Shown here one piece after another: positions 24,255-39,100 of a stretch of DNA of 64,000 bases. The stretch is from Gonapodya sp. JEL0774. Its lineage: Eukaryota; Monoblepharomycota; Monoblepharidomycetes; Monoblepharidales; Gonapodyaceae. The notes under the pieces are model-generated. The model made no database searches and was not told where the DNA came from. It worked only from the letters and a program-made list of their open reading frames with translations. The DNA lies in assembly GCA_027604505.1 (NCBI GenBank), contig JADIIX010000093.1:474-64473 (forward strand), read 5' to 3'. The position numbers and the translations under genes were made by a program. Position 1 is the stretch's first letter. Each line of letters starts with the position of its first letter.

Positions 24255-25022
24255 GTGTTCGAAAGTGCAATTGCGTTCCACCACAATCATTAGATTCCTC
24301 CATGTTGATATTTGAGGCATTGAATTTCGCGTCATGTTCTTCTTGTCTAATCCATCGTAATAGGGAGAATGGCATGTGTGATCATATATAGTTATAGGAA
24401 CAAGCTTGTCAGTGCATTCTGGTGATTCAGGAGAACCGGGACCTCGAAGATGGATGGACAGAGAGATACACCATCGTACTCTATGTTTGAAACACCTCGT
24501 TAGCAGCGCACTAGTCTCAAAATGGCACGCAATATGTCGCACCAAAATCCACGTCGTTCTCTCATCAGCGTAAAAAAGTAGCTTAGCTATTCTATATTTG
24601 TTTGTTAGTACAGTACAAGTGGCGTCACGCGCGGTACACTGTATCTGTGGGACACGGTCGCTTTAATATTGGCGGGAGTCCCGTGGTGGCGGGCGCCGGA
24701 GGTGTAAGCAGTATCCTTGCCCGAGACCACATGCGCAACGCACAAAAGACTTGCGAAACAAGTGTGGGAGTTATGTTCACAGGCCTTTCAGCAGCTGATC
24801 AAGTGTCTCCCTGATCGAACATAATGAGGAGTGCTGATTATGTACCGAGAACGAGAGAGCTTTGACTTAATGAATTCTTCCTTTGTACGATCTCATTATC
24901 ACAGAGTAATGGGAAGTCCAGAATCTGCAGAGGTTGTGAAAATGGACCTGGTCAAGGCGTGGCGCAGCTGAGGAGAACAAATTGTTAAGGCAACAGAGCC
25001 GTCTACCATCATCCACAAACCC
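24255..25022. other. Intergenic region, nothing supported
   Basis: Spacer between the bZIP gene and the hydroxylase gene. Only short frames interrupted by stops; no clear repeats. Confidence 0.5.
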
Positions 25023-26393
25023 ATGTCGGAAACCGAGACAAAGCCGCTTGTCCCAAATGAGACTGAACAAAAGCTCAAACCATCTCCAAATGCACCCTCG
25101 TCCACCTGGCTCATAGCCAGTGCGGTCTTAGTAGCGATTCTGCTCGTCGTCTCCGGACGCCCGGCGACATCCATTCCTCGCTCTGAAATCACTGCCATCA
25201 ACAACGCATCGTCATTCTTTGATCTTTCAAGAGCGGTGCTGCGAGACCCGCTGGCTGCTGTACGCTTTTACTCGTATAGAGCTCAATTGTCGTGGAAGTG
25301 GTGGAAGGTCACCGGAGTTGCGCCAGGGAGGCAATGCCTCCACAAGCGGTGAGCAGGCAAATATGATCGCTTCTGCAATTAGTCACTAAAACTTTGGTTC
25401 TCTAGATTCATCGAGACGGATTTCATCACGCCAGAGCAGTGCGACGTGCTGCAGGTTCGGTCGTGTGGAAGGGAACGGGTCACAGCCTCGTTGACTCATC
25501 ATAGTCCTTTTTTGATTTGGTTCACAAACATCAGAAACTAGCAGACTACTCTCGGACGCAGCAAGCTGTCGGGGACGAGCTCACCGGAACAAACATATGG
25601 GAGCTTCTGAGCCGCAATGCTTCCAAAGCAGAACTAGCAGTACTCAAACAGACCAGGGACAGAATGGTTGATGCTGTTGAATGGGCCATACCAGATGAAA
25701 GAAAGTTATATCTGGTATGTGTTTACATTCCATAGTTCTTGAAAGTCGAAGCTGTGAAATGACGGTTACACGTAATCAAACATTCATGTGCGATTTGTCT
25801 TCTCCCTACCCCCTGGCCATTCTCAGGAGTATACGCACCTCACATCTCGTACTCCAGGCAATCAAGAGTTTTCGCATGGAATACACGCTGACAACTGTCG
25901 CCTCTCGCATGATCGGAAAGAGGTACTACTCTCCCATCTGAAATTGAGGTTGCGAACGAAGGATTGGCGTGTCTGACAATCACTCAAACCTGTTCGTTTT
26001 CGCTTGTCTGTCCTTTTCAGTGCATCCAACTCCCCGAAAGCTGTTGTGCTTGGCGTACTCGATCTGCTCTTCTTTATCTCAATGGTGTTCCAGACATCTC
26101 CGGGGGTGAATTTGTGTTTGACGACGAAGACAGTTGTGGAGGGGAGCTCACGGTGCAACCTAGGTGTGGACTCATGGCAGCGTTCTCCTCAGGCATGGGT
26201 GAGTAGTGGTCACTGAATTTGGCTGCTGCGCGTACGCTCAAACTCAACCTCCTCAATGACTATGCTCGCAGAGAATCCACACGGTGTACTCAAGGTCACC
26301 AGTGGTACGCGCAAAGCCGTCGCCATTTGGTTTACGTACGATGAGCATCGAAAAGAGTACACAGAGATCGATTACCCAAACTGGAAAGTGTGA
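25023..26393 (+). CDS. Prolyl 3-hydroxylase-like 2-oxoglutarate/Fe(II) dioxygenase, membrane-anchored
   Basis: Predicted to hydroxylate prolyl residues using Fe(II), O2 and 2-oxoglutarate in the secretory pathway. The start at 25023 gives a cytosolic tail, then a signal-anchor helix (WLIASAVLVAILLVV, residues about 32-46). The catalytic core is spread over short exons: FIETDFITPEQCDVLQ, ERKLYL, then FSHGIHADNC with the HxD iron motif (near 25880), the strand SALLYLNGVPDISGGEFVF, QPRCGLMAAFSSGMENPHGV with the distal histidine, and GTRKAVAIWFTYDEHRKEY, where basic residues contact 2-oxoglutarate. The HADNC, GGEF and SSG.ENPHGV blocks match animal leprecan (P3H) catalytic domains better than P4H. 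Introns are near 25350, 25457, 25716, 25931 and 26202. Stop at 26391-26393. Confidence 0.82.
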
Positions 26394-26590
26394 TCAGCAG
26401 TGGAACAAAGGCGTTCCGAAGTATTCTAATTTTCCCTTGGAGAGTCCCCAATTATGCATTTTCCGAATATTATTCTGTACATGGATATGAAGTTCGGCTC
26501 GGTCCACCTGACTTGCTTCGTTGGACTCATGACCAAAGCGGTACATCTTACCCTTTCCTTTGCCCACAAAGATTCATTGAACTGTAAAAG

Positions 26591-28950
<2,360 letters not shown>

Positions 28951-29764
28951 ATGTAGAGAGCCTGATGTACCCTCGTCTGAATCTGCATTTGAGCTCAATA
29001 CATCTGGAAACCGAAGCGTTTCCTTTCACCCCAAATTTGCTACACATTGCAAACATGATCTCCTTATTCATTCTATACTTTGCTTGACAACACTGTCATG
29101 GTCTCGAATGTTGCGTTCATGGATGATCAAGGCACAGCGTCAGCGTCGTTCAGGGCATCCAGTATGTATACTATATCGGCCTGCCCCACATTGCACCTCT
29201 ACGGCGCTCTCCGCCTGGTCCGCTCTAGCTTTCGCAGTCATCACCGGTATGGCGACACTCACACTCACCGTGTATTACTACTCTCCGCAGCACCACACTA
29301 CGTTGCACTGGACTCGAGGTGTCGCCCCGCTCGTTGTGGGCTTTGTCGCCCCGGTTGCAATGCAGTGAGGTCAAAAGTGGTGATTTCCAGGATAATAATT
29401 GCATGTAGTGGCAAACGCTTTTTGATTGAATGCCGTTACGACGACCTGCTCGGCGTAGACGGGTTCACGGGGTTATATGGGACTGCAAGGACAAGAAGTA
29501 GTGCACCAATATTGATGAACCCAACGGCCAGAACAATTTCGTCCCACACCCGCGCAGTTCCAAAATGTTCACTTGGCCAACGGCGTTTTCATATTTCCAC
29601 TTCCATAACAGAATTCTCCCTCAATTAATCTGTTTAACAACGATCGCACAGAGCGAGTTCCCCACATTCAACGCGCGGACGCACAACAACAGTTCAAACC
29701 CGGACCGGCCGTGCATCTGGGGTTCCCTCTAGCCCCGCACTCCACACCAATCCACTACCCACGC
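28951..29764. other. Intergenic region between convergent Rpt2 and UBX genes
   Basis: One small ATG frame (29107-29368, 86 codons) has a hydrophobic stretch WSALAFAVITGMATLTL but no recognisable family, conserved neighbour or intron support, so it is not called as a gene. The rest shows nothing clear. Confidence 0.4.
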
Positions 29765-32700
29765 TCACTTCTTCCCCGGCAACTTCAACCACTTTGGCGC
29801 CTTCCCCCCCCCGTCGCCCCTGCCCCCCGCACCCCCTTCCTCTCCTCTTCTCCGCTCCGCATCCCTTTCCATCTCCCTTTCCCTCTGCCTCCTCGCCCTC
29901 TCCTCCCTCTCCTCCTCTTCCCGAGCCGCCACCTCGGCCCGACGAGCCACCTCGGCAAGCTCCGCGTCCGCGGCCCCGTCCACGTCCATCGCCTCCGCCG
30001 CACCCGCACCCGCACCACCACCGAGCTCCTCCGCACCCGCCATGGCCTCGTCGCTCAGCGAGGGGCCCGCACTGCCCTGACCGTCCCCCCACGCCAGCAT
30101 GACCACGCCCGCCGGGGCCAGGCCGGCGTCCCAAAAGGTCGTGCCGGTGCCGGCGCCGATGCTGGTGCTGGTACTGGTGCTGGTACTGGTGCCCGGGGCG
30201 GACGGTGGGGGCGGGATCGACCGGGGTGGGTGGGTGCCGGCGATGTGAAGGGTGATGGGGCGGGTCGGGGTGCGGAGGAGGGGTTGGAGGAGGCTGTGGA
30301 GGGTGGACACTGCGGAGGTGGGGGGGTAGGGTGACGGGCCAGGGTAAAGCACGCCGAGGGAGATCACGTGAGTGGCTCTACTTTTCCCCTACGCTTTCCA
30401 ACCCCCTGCCCCCCCCCCCCACCAAGGCAGCCCTCTACCCACCATCCTCCCCGCCCCAAAACTCCGCCTGGACCCACACCTCGTCCGGACACCTCACCCT
30501 CACCCTACACCTCGGCCACTTGCGTTCCCTCTCCGCGGCCCGTGCCCGCTCCCGCTCGTCGCGGAGGCGGCGGGTGAGAAGGGGGGCGTCGGCCGAGGTC
30601 GAGGCGAGGAGGGAGGTGGTGGAAGAGCGGGATTTCTTGTACGCCATGAGAGATTTGAGCTCGGTCGGGGTGAGGTGGAAGAAGGAGTCGGGGAGGTCGA
30701 CTTGGGTGCACGCCGGTGGGGGGGGAGGGGTGGTGTGTGTGGAATGGTGAGGCGAGGTCTCAAAACCGAAACGGTAGAATCCCGTGCCGTTGACCGTACA
30801 AACACGACGTACGACGCTCTACCACCTCCAGCCCTCCAGACCGCAAGATCGCACCACACCCGTACACATCGGGGCCAAACTTCGTCTCACAACCGCGATT
30901 ACCCGCCACCATCATGCGGCACGGTCACGGTCACGGTCACGGTCACGGTCACGGTTCGCACAGATCACAGACCCACATATCACAGAACCACCCAACCCAC
31001 CCCACTCCACACCGCGAACCCCCCCAGCCCGGGGCCCCCCGCCCCGGCCCCGCCCCCCCCCGGCGCCCGCGGCGCGCCCCCCCCCCTCCCCCCCCCCCCC
31101 CCCCCCCCCCCTCGCGCCCCGACTACCCACTCTTCATCCCCCCCGCGCTCCCCCTTGGCGTGGTGTATATCTTGAGGTTCCTGGGGACGGGTACGGCCGG
31201 CGCGGTCGTGCTCGTGGTGGCGGCGGTGGACGTGGACGGTGGTTGAGGATGGGTAGAGGGGTCGTTAGTGGTGAAGGTACCGGTGGCGGTGACGGTGGCG
31301 GGGTCCCCATCCCCATCGACGGACGTGGATGGGTGTTGCGGGTGTGCGGGCGCGTCGGCCATGGTGATGTCGGTGTCGCCCGTGTCACTGGCTGTGGCGA
31401 TCGGCTCGGTCGTCTCGGTCGCTGATGTCGGTGGTGGTGGGACCGGTGTCTCCGTGGCACCTCCACCCCCACCCCCACCGATCCCCTGCCCCTGTGGTCC
31501 AAACGGCACCGGCATCGGCGCCGCCCCACCGGGTTCCTTCTCTGGCGGGACAGGGACAGGGACAGGCGGAAGCGGGAGCGGGTGAGTACCCAATATGGTG
31601 CCCGCGGCCGTCGTCGTAGGCGTCGTCGGCGTCGGTGTCCCCAAAGCGGCCCCCACCACCACACCCGCAGTCGACCCGGACCCCGACCCGCCTACAGCAG
31701 CCCGCAGGCGATCTTGCACCTGTGTGCGGGGGGGCCCGTGCGTTGCGGTTGCGTCCTTTGGTGGGACGGGAGGGGGAGGGTCGAGCTTGGGACCGGCAAT
31801 GTGTGCTGCACCCGGTGCTGCAGTACCAGTACCACCACCACCACCAGCAGCAGCCGGCCCACCCTGCACCTCCTCCAGCAACACCTCGTCCAGCGCGCGC
31901 TCGGTCTCGCGGAACAAGAGGCGGAGCAGGGCCGAGCCAGAGGAGACGCCGGCCTGGGCGAGCGAGGTGGAGCGGAGGTGGGAGGTGGTGGAGAACTTGG
32001 GGTGAGGTTGTGAGGTTGTGGGGTGTGGGGTGAGGTAAGGTGGGCGCGGGGAAAGAAGGGATGCGACGGGTTAGGACCCATATGGACGCTTGGGCGAGTC
32101 ACTCCACAAATTCCAAGAAAATCCCAATGGGTAAACTGGTCCACATGGGCCTCACCGGCCCATATGGACCGCAAAGTTCAATCGCCTCCGGCGGACTGTG
32201 CCTCGTCGCTGACGCTTTGGCGAGGGAGGGTCACTCGCCTCCGGCGGACTCTGCCCGTCGCTGACGCTTGGGCGAGGCGCTCGCTAACGCTAGCGCGGGG
32301 CCTCGCTCCGTTCGCTTCGCTCACTCCGCTCGGCCGCTCACCTCTGTGGTGAGGATCAAAACAACAGGCTGAAGATAAAACACCGTTTCCTTGGACTTGT
32401 CCTGCTGGTCGACGATTCCCTTGATGGCCTTCCAGACAGGGTTCACGTTGCTGGACTGTTGTGGGACGTAGGACCTGCGAGTGATGTTTTCGCCGCTGGA
32501 GGACTCAAAGTGTTGGAGGACGGACCAGAGGGAGGTTGAAGAGGGGAAGTGGGCTGTGGCGCGGGCGCCAGAGGGGAGTTGAAGGGCGATGTGGACCGAG
32601 GGTGCGGGACGGGCGGGGGCGGAGGAGGCGGGGCGAGCGGGGGCAGAAGGGGAAGAGGGCGAGTTGTGGTGCGTCGAAGCCGCAGACGCCGATTGAGTTG

Positions 32701-33004
32701 AAGATCCCGTCGCCGACGCCGTTCCCGTGGGCGTGGCCGTTGGCGTGGGGTTGGCGGTCCCCGCCCCAGCCCCAGCCGGTTTCAAGACCATTTCGAGTTT
32801 TGCCCCAGCAGGCAGATTAGCGAATCTGACCGAGAGTGCGAGATCGATAGAGTTTCTGCCGTGTTTGAGTTGGTACAAGTGCGGGTTTTGAATGTGAAAC
32901 TTGATGCAGGTGTCTGCCAGTACTTGGGACAGAAGCGTGGAGGGCGACACTCTGGCAACGTGACGCCGGTTGTCGGGCAGAATTACAACAACGTTGGACG
33001 CCAT
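29765..33004 (-). CDS. TUG/ASPSCR1-type protein (N-terminal UBL, C-terminal UBX)
   Basis: Cofactor of the Cdc48/p97 ATPase; animal TUG and yeast Ubx4 belong to this family. The first exon (33004-32340) starts MASNVVVILPDNRRHVARV and carries the TUG ubiquitin-like domain (CIKFHIQNPHLYQLKHG, then FANLPAGAKLEMVLKP), a Thr/Ser/Ala linker and VWKAIKGIVDQQDKSKETVF. The second exon (from about 32000) has GVSSGSALLRLLFRETERAL, like the segment after the second UBL in TUG, then a very Pro/Thr-rich linker with PRNLKIYTTP. The UBX domain is split over the last exons: CRVRVRCPDEVWVQAEF, LHSLLQPLLRTP, then TFWDAGLAPAGVVMLAWGD. An Arg/Glu coiled tail ends WLKLPGKK at 29765. Extreme GC content and homopolymers make assembly and splicing here error-prone. 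Confidence 0.8.
30921..30954. repeat. Tandem hexamer (ACGGTC)n
   Basis: Five and a half perfect copies of ACGGTC in a row, within a probable intron of the UBX gene. Confidence 0.85.
31088..31111. repeat. 24-C homopolymer
   Basis: Uninterrupted run of 24 C, immediately preceded by another 10-C run (31077-31086) and a GC-only stretch from about 31021. Probably intronic in the UBX gene. Reads through such tracts are unreliable. Confidence 0.85.
32139..32299. repeat. Hairpin and direct duplication in first intron of the UBX gene
   Basis: 32139-32169 can fold as a 13-bp hairpin (GTCCACATGGGCC, 5-nt loop TCACC, GGCCCATATGGAC; one mismatch). It is followed by two near-identical direct copies of a 43-44 nt unit starting TCGCCTCCGGCGGACT (32182-32225 and 32235-32277), and a second dyad GCGCT...AGCGC at 32277-32297. 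The surrounding intron is about 340 nt. Confidence 0.8.
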
Positions 33005-34030
33005 CGGAAGGGGGAAGCGGGAAGGGGGGAAGGGGAATGGGGAAGTGGGTGGGGGGAGTGCGAGGAGTACGGGGAGCAGCTGCCGGTTTCAAAATCAAGT
33101 CCACTTGCGCAACACGAACACCAAACCTGCCACAGCTCCCACTACAATCAATTAATTTATTCATTCATGCAATTCAGCGTTCCTCGAAATATTTAATCGT
33201 CCCGGTTGTCGCTGTTTACCACCATGATGATGTCCATCAGTGACGTCATCAGCCTCAACCTTCGTCGCTATGGCAAACGTCCGTCAGCTTCCAACTCGAT
33301 ATTTTCACAGCATTCAGACCTCCACAACCAGCCTGGCAGACCACCTCATTCAAGAGGTCATGAGTATCAGATATTCAGAGTCCTGTGACACTTCAACTTA
33401 TTCTTTTCACACCATGTATAAACATGTTCATGATATGCAAGATGATGACCACCCTGAACAACTTTCACTTGCTCTGAGATTGAATTCAGTGTGCAGCAAT
33501 ACCGAATTGTGAAGAAGTGCTGCTTCAATCCTGTCAGGAAGCTACGAGAGGGGGTTTATAATGCAATATAAGTGGAAGCCACTCACCACAAAGAGGATCA
33601 ACCCGTGCTGGGAGCTCAGGATGTTGCTGTGTGCAGAATATTCTACGATCTACGCGTTCGTAGTCCCTCCTGGTGCCGTTTTTGACTCCATACCTGTGGT
33701 GGTGATGTGGTGTGGTACTGTGGTCAAGTCGACACGCTGCATCGGCCCACACTGCGCCGATATCCGCACACCAACACACACCCCACACATTCCATCCCAT
33801 GCCCCTCCCCCCCTTCTCCATCCCCCTTGGCGTGTCCGCATCCGCGTCAACCACAGTGTCAAGCGACTCGCTGGCGTCGGCGACGGGGTCTGGTGGTGAG
33901 TGCGAACACGTCGATTTGGACGACGACGAGGGACACCCGCACACGGGACACAGAGGACGCACGGGGGCGGGACGGTTAGGTGGGGACTCTTTCCAGCTGT
34001 ATTTGTGCGATGGGAGTCTCGGTGACTGGC
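33005..34030. other. Intergenic region, no firm gene
   Basis: Lies between divergent genes (UBX protein leftward, thioesterase rightward). 33180-33520 is AT-richer with only short frames. 33530-34010 has overlapping open frames on both strands, one on the minus strand with a CPVCGCPSSSSKSTCSH cysteine cluster, but none shows a recognisable family or coherent splice signals. An exon of the neighbouring thioesterase gene may lie here. Confidence 0.4.
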
Positions 34031-35121
34031 ATGTTGGGCGAAAAACGAGAATTCACTCCTGTGTCCCGCGCCGCCTGCGCCTGTCGACACTCCATTATTA
34101 TTATTGGTGCTCGTCCACTTCATTGTCCCCGTCATATTTCCCGCCCCGGGGCATCCACAGACGTCCACGCCTTCGCAAGTACGTACCCCCATTCCCATCC
34201 CCCTTTACCCCGCCCCCGCTCCACCCGCTCACACTCGAACTCCCATCCCACCCCACCGTCCACCACCCACCACCCACCGCCCACCGCACGCCCAGGCCAC
34301 CACCTCGTCTCCCTCTTCGAACGCGCGGCGTTCCAGGCCATACGACCGTACTTGCCAGAGGGGTACACGTCGGTCGGGCTGTCGAGCGGGTTTTCGCACT
34401 TGGCGGGGTGGGTTGTCATTGGGGAGAGTGCCGGCGGGTGGAGGGTGGAGGGTGGAGAGTTGGGGGCGGCCCGGGCGATGGGCGATGGGCGTGGGGGGTC
34501 GACAAAAGCACGGTCCAACGAGAGACGGGACGCGGTGTCGGACGTCGTGTTCGTGCGTTGTGGGCGGACAGGACCTGATCGGATCACCCAATCACCCTAC
34601 ACGCACGTAGGGACGATGGCCGAGCGCAGAGCACGAAGGGTGGGAAAACTTACGTCCACATCCTCCCGGCCTTCCCCCCCCCACCCCCCGCTCAAGCTCC
34701 CCCCTCGACTCCCCCGTCACGGCCACGGCCACCGTCGTTCGCGTCGACGACCTCACTAGGGGTGTCGTGGAGTTCGAAGTCGAGGTGGGTCCACGGGCGC
34801 GAGCGAGTGACGAGACCCTTGAATATGTCTACCCTCCTGACGAGTCCATCACTGTTCCACCTCCACCACTCCACATTCCACACTCCACACTCCACACTCC
34901 AACCACTTTCCCCTGTGTGTGTGCGTTGCGTCGCCCGGCTGGCCGGCCCACCACATGCCCCTTTCCTTCCCAATGCCCCCCACACCCACACCCAGGTCCG
35001 CGACCACCTTGACCTCCTCGCCCGGGGGAAACACCAGCGGGCCCTCGTCAGCGCCGCGGGGTTCGCCAAGCGGATGGAGGAGAAGCGGATCAGGGGGAGG
35101 GCGATGGCGGGGAAGCTGTGA
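34031..35121 (+). CDS. Fluoroacetyl-CoA thioesterase-like hot-dog protein
   Basis: Small hot-dog-fold thioesterase resembling FlK. Recognisable parts in order: STDVHAFA (exon end near 34172, GTACGT donor), spliced in phase to HHLVSLFERAAFQAIRPYLP with GYTSVGLSSGFSHLAG (34295-34411), then after a long intron VVRVDDLTRGVVEFEVE (34735-34785), and after another intron VRDHLDLLARGKHQRALVSA with AGFAKRMEEKRIRG, stop at 35121. In FlK the equivalents are the EVFASG segment, the helix WACVRAMAPYL, the THTAATP active-site region and GTHERAVI. GKHQRALV holds the conserved family His/Arg. The exon equivalent to the ATPPG loop is not well resolved (34620-34735) and the start (ATG 34031, MLGEKREFTPVS) is a guess. 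The second intron contains a short tandem repeat of CACTCCACATTCC-like units near 34868-34900. Confidence 0.55.
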
Positions 35122-36195
35122 GGCGGGGGCGGTGTGGGTGTTGAGGGGTACGCTGCGGTGGTAGAGGCGGTAATTGGAACGGGGAGACCGAGGCGGGGCG
35201 GGTGGCGACTGGCCCCTGGCGGGCAAGCAGGCCGGTCTGGGCATGGCGGTGGACGGTGTTTCGGGATCGATCTCGGCCGAGGTGGTTTGGGGCGGTGTGC
35301 ATGTGACCTGGCCTTACGCGTTGGGTGTACAGTGTGTGTACCAGTACTTGTACAAATGAATCAGAGTAAGCACGGGGAATGGCACCTCTAGCTCATTGGC
35401 GCCGGCGGCGTTCGACCTCACCCGATTCACACAAGGGGGGTGGGCAGCTTCGACCGGGCCAACACAATCTTTGCACATATGTTTCATAATTATGATACTC
35501 TGCAGTGTGTGTCGATCGGAGTGTCGCGATGCTTTTCCTTTTTGGTTGGTGGAGAAGTCGCTGACCTGGAATATGGACTTGTGACTTTGATCTTTCGTTA
35601 CGAGGTGCAGGACATGTCCAACTATTCTAGTTTGCACGTCACCAGCAGGTATCGCAGCACTTTGGAATGTGGGAATGGTCGGGAATTCCATCACATAATA
35701 TGTGCAGGAGTCACGAGTGGTCCAATATCAATATGGAAGATCACCATTGTTCCCCGTCCTCCACCGCTTGCCCGACACTCCCCATCAGAGTGTTTTCGCC
35801 GGCTTGAAACCTCTTGTAGGTATAAATGGGGTTTACACACGGTGTTAAGTTATGTCGAGAAATGACGCCAGAATCCACTGGTCCTTCTGTTTCGAATTCG
35901 TTCCCTTGTTCCCTTCCACGCGGCCCAATTGGATTCGTCCAACCACACTACTACAAAAAACGATTGCCGAGTCGACAAAACTGTGAATTTAATAAACTCG
36001 AATCTTACGTTGCATTCTGCTCTGTGCTTTCTGTCCTGCGGGTGTCGGGAGGAACCGGGCCGACAACCAAAACAATTTAGACCAGGAGCGTCCAATTTTC
36101 CACCGCGTTCCATCCGTTTGCAAACTCGCCTACGTATTTCTTTTTCCACTATCAAAACTCTTCTCAAACCGTAACCGAAACGCTCTCAACAAACC
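35122..36195. other. Intergenic region upstream of the aldehyde dehydrogenase pair
   Basis: Open frames of 80-140 codons exist on both strands (for example 35440-35865 plus and 35314-35694 minus) but they overlap, show no motif and have no splice support. The last 100 nt before 36196 are pyrimidine-rich (TTCTTTTTCC, CTCTC), as is common upstream of fungal start sites. Confidence 0.4.
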
Positions 36196-39100
36196 ATGAC
36201 CGCCGACGCTGCCGTAAGTACCACGCGGTCCTCCAAGGGCCCCCGTCGGTGGCTCGCTTTCGCGAACCTGTCGTGGGAGACAGAACCTCACTCGCTCCCC
36301 TCCCTGTTCCTGTCCCCGCCTCCCCGGTTTACTCCTCGCTTCTGGGACGTGATGCGCCTCCGTTCTCAACTCTCGTGAACCCCGTGGTCGTCCCGGTCGT
36401 CGCCCTAGTTTGACGATGTCGTCTCCGTGACCCTCCCCACCGGCGCAAAAGCCAACATCCACACGGGGCTGTTCATCAACGGGAAGTTTGTAAAGAGCAA
36501 GAGTGGGAAGAAGGTGCGTGTTTGGCGCGACAGGGGGTATTTTGGGAGGGGAGGGCCCCCGTACTGATGCTCTGGTGTGTCGTTGGTTTCGGCACACAGT
36601 TCCCGACCGTGAACCCATGTACGTTGTTGTTCAAAACGACCGTCGTCTCCCTGTCGAATCAAATCGATCGTGCATCGTTCACACGTTTTATTTCGTGGTT
36701 CTCGCCTCTGCTTTTTTTTGTTCGCATTTGTTTGATCAGCGACGGGAGAGGTCATCTGCGAGGTGTACGGTGGGTGATGATTATGATTCTTGTTGACTCT
36801 CATGCGGATCCAACCCGTCCATATTCACAAACGCGTGTCGATCGCCATTCCAACAGAGGCCGAGAAGGCAGATATCGATGACGCAGTTCAAGCCGCAAAG
36901 GCCGTGAGTATGTCCCCTCTCCTCTCGTTTTTCCCACACTTCAAAATTCCCACATATATCCTCACCCTCCCCGTCCACTTTACCTCCTCTCTCAGGCCCT
37001 CAAACTCTGGCGCACCACCGACGGCGCCGACCGCGGCAAGCTGATGCTCAAATTTGCCGACCTCATCGAAGCCAACCACGCCACTCTGGCCGCCGTGGAG
37101 ACCCTCGACCAGGGCAAACTCCTCGCCGCCAACATTGGCCACGCGTTCTCGTGTGCTGCGGCCATCAGGTACTTTGCGGGATTCGCGGACAAGATTGAGG
37201 GGAAGACAATGATGGACACCGATAAGGTGGGTGGGTGGGGAGCGTCGTTGGGCGTCGTACGGCTTTTTGGAGATGGAGTGAAGACATTGGGGGGGCGGCC
37301 CTTAAGGACGGTGTGGTTCCAATGAGCCTTTTTATTGCCTGTTTTTGACACGAAATTTTCCGTCTCCCAATCTCCAGTTCTTCAACTTCACAAGGCACGA
37401 GCCGTACGGCATCGTAAGTGCTCAGTGTCGTCATCATGTCCCCCACATCACGTACGGTAACACGACCTACGTCGCATCTCCGTCATTCACGCCTCGGTTT
37501 TCAAAATGCACAATTTAGACCGCCGGTATCATCCCATGTAAGTTATAACCCTGCACGATTGTGCTCCGAGGGCTCGAAGCGGATCGATCCGCCGCAGACT
37601 TGCTTTCTTACTCACCCTGTTTGGTCTCTCTTCTACCAAACAAAAAAAGGGAACTACCCCATGGACATGTGGGCGTGGAAAGTCGGCCCTTCGCTCGCTT
37701 GCGGTGTGAGTGTCTGTTCGTCTCCCCCACGGAGCGTTCGTTCCAGTCAGTTCCACCGCGTGATCTCACGGAAGTTCCCTCGATACCATACCTTCCGTTG
37801 CTCTATTCGCGAACCCAAACCCGCAGAACGTCATCATCATCAAGACTTCGGAGAAAACCCCGCTTTCGGGGCTCCTTCTCGCCGCGCTGGCGAAGGAGGC
37901 GGGCATTCCCGACGTACGTGCGAAGATAATTTTGTTGTTGTGTTTTTCACCTGGAGGGGGGTGTTGGCTGTATTGGCTCATGGCTCGTTGTTGTCCCTCG
38001 TTGCGATTATTCTAGGGTGTCCTCCAAGTTGTGAGCGGGTGAGTTGCTTTTCTGCGGTGCATTTACGCGCAAGGATGTCCATTAAATGCACTTTTCGCTC
38101 CGTTCTCAGATTCGGACCCAGCGCCGGTCAAGCCAGTGAGTCTGCCACCTCTTTCGAGTCCCATGTGATTCCACCCACCCAACATCCATCTCCATTCCAG
38201 TCGTCGAACACCCCGAGATCGCCAAAAGTAAGTCTCTTTTTCATCTCCTGCTTCCTCACCAAAACGTTCTGTTTAACGCGACTCAATCCTCTTGTCGTCA
38301 ACCCTGTTCAGTCGCCTTCACCGGCTCTGGCCGCACCGGCCGGCGCATCCTCGAGACCGCCGCCAAGACCAACCTGAAGAAGGTCTCGCTCGAGCTCGGC
38401 GGCAAGTCTCCAGCGCTCGTGTTCGACGACGCGGACTTGGACAAGGCCGTGGGCGTGCGTGAGTATGAAACGCTATTGGTTCTTCTGTTTGTGGACGTGG
38501 GGATGTCTGGAAGCTCAGAACTAACGTGATCGTGTGTGTCCGAACGCTTTGTTTGTCTTGGGACAATCAATAGTTGCGGGAACTTTCTACTACAACAACG
38601 CCCAGACTGTGAGTTTATCAGTTGTACCAACACGCGTGACCTGAGAAACCCGATCACCAATGATCCTGAATCATCCCAGTGCGTTGCGTCCTCCCGAATC
38701 TACGTACAAAAATCCGTTGCCGAGGCCTTCACCAAAAAGTTCACGGCGGCAGCGACGGCGATCAAGATTGGCAGTCCGTTTGAGAACTCTACCACGCAGG
38801 GTCCCCTTGTGGACGATCTCCAGTACGTCCATACATTGGCCATGACGGATGTCAGTGCCACGAAAACTCACGGGTGAATTCTTGATTCAGATTCAACAAC
38901 GTCCTCAAGTACATCGACGCTGGAAAGAAGGAAGGCCAGCTTCTCACCGGAGGTAACAAGGTCGGAAACGCCGGATACTTCATCGAACCCACCGTCTTTG
39001 CCGACGTGCCCGAGAAATCCAAGATCATGGCCGAAGAAATCTTCGGACCCGGTGAGTGCAGGAGATTTCGTGTGAATGCACCCTAGCGAATGGTCCCTGA

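Noticed and set aside
29107-29368. 86-codon frame with a hydrophobic stretch
   Set aside because: No recognisable family, no intron support and weak context; probably chance.
30368-31425. Several plus-strand Pro/His/Arg-rich open frames
   Set aside because: They are antisense shadows of the GC-rich exons and introns of the UBX gene; composition follows from homopolymers.
33712-34578. 288-codon plus-strand frame
   Set aside because: Runs through probable introns and overlaps the thioesterase exons in another frame; no motif.
35314-35865. Overlapping frames of 126 and 141 codons on opposite strands
   Set aside because: Neither has motifs or splice signals; lengths are plausible by chance in this composition.
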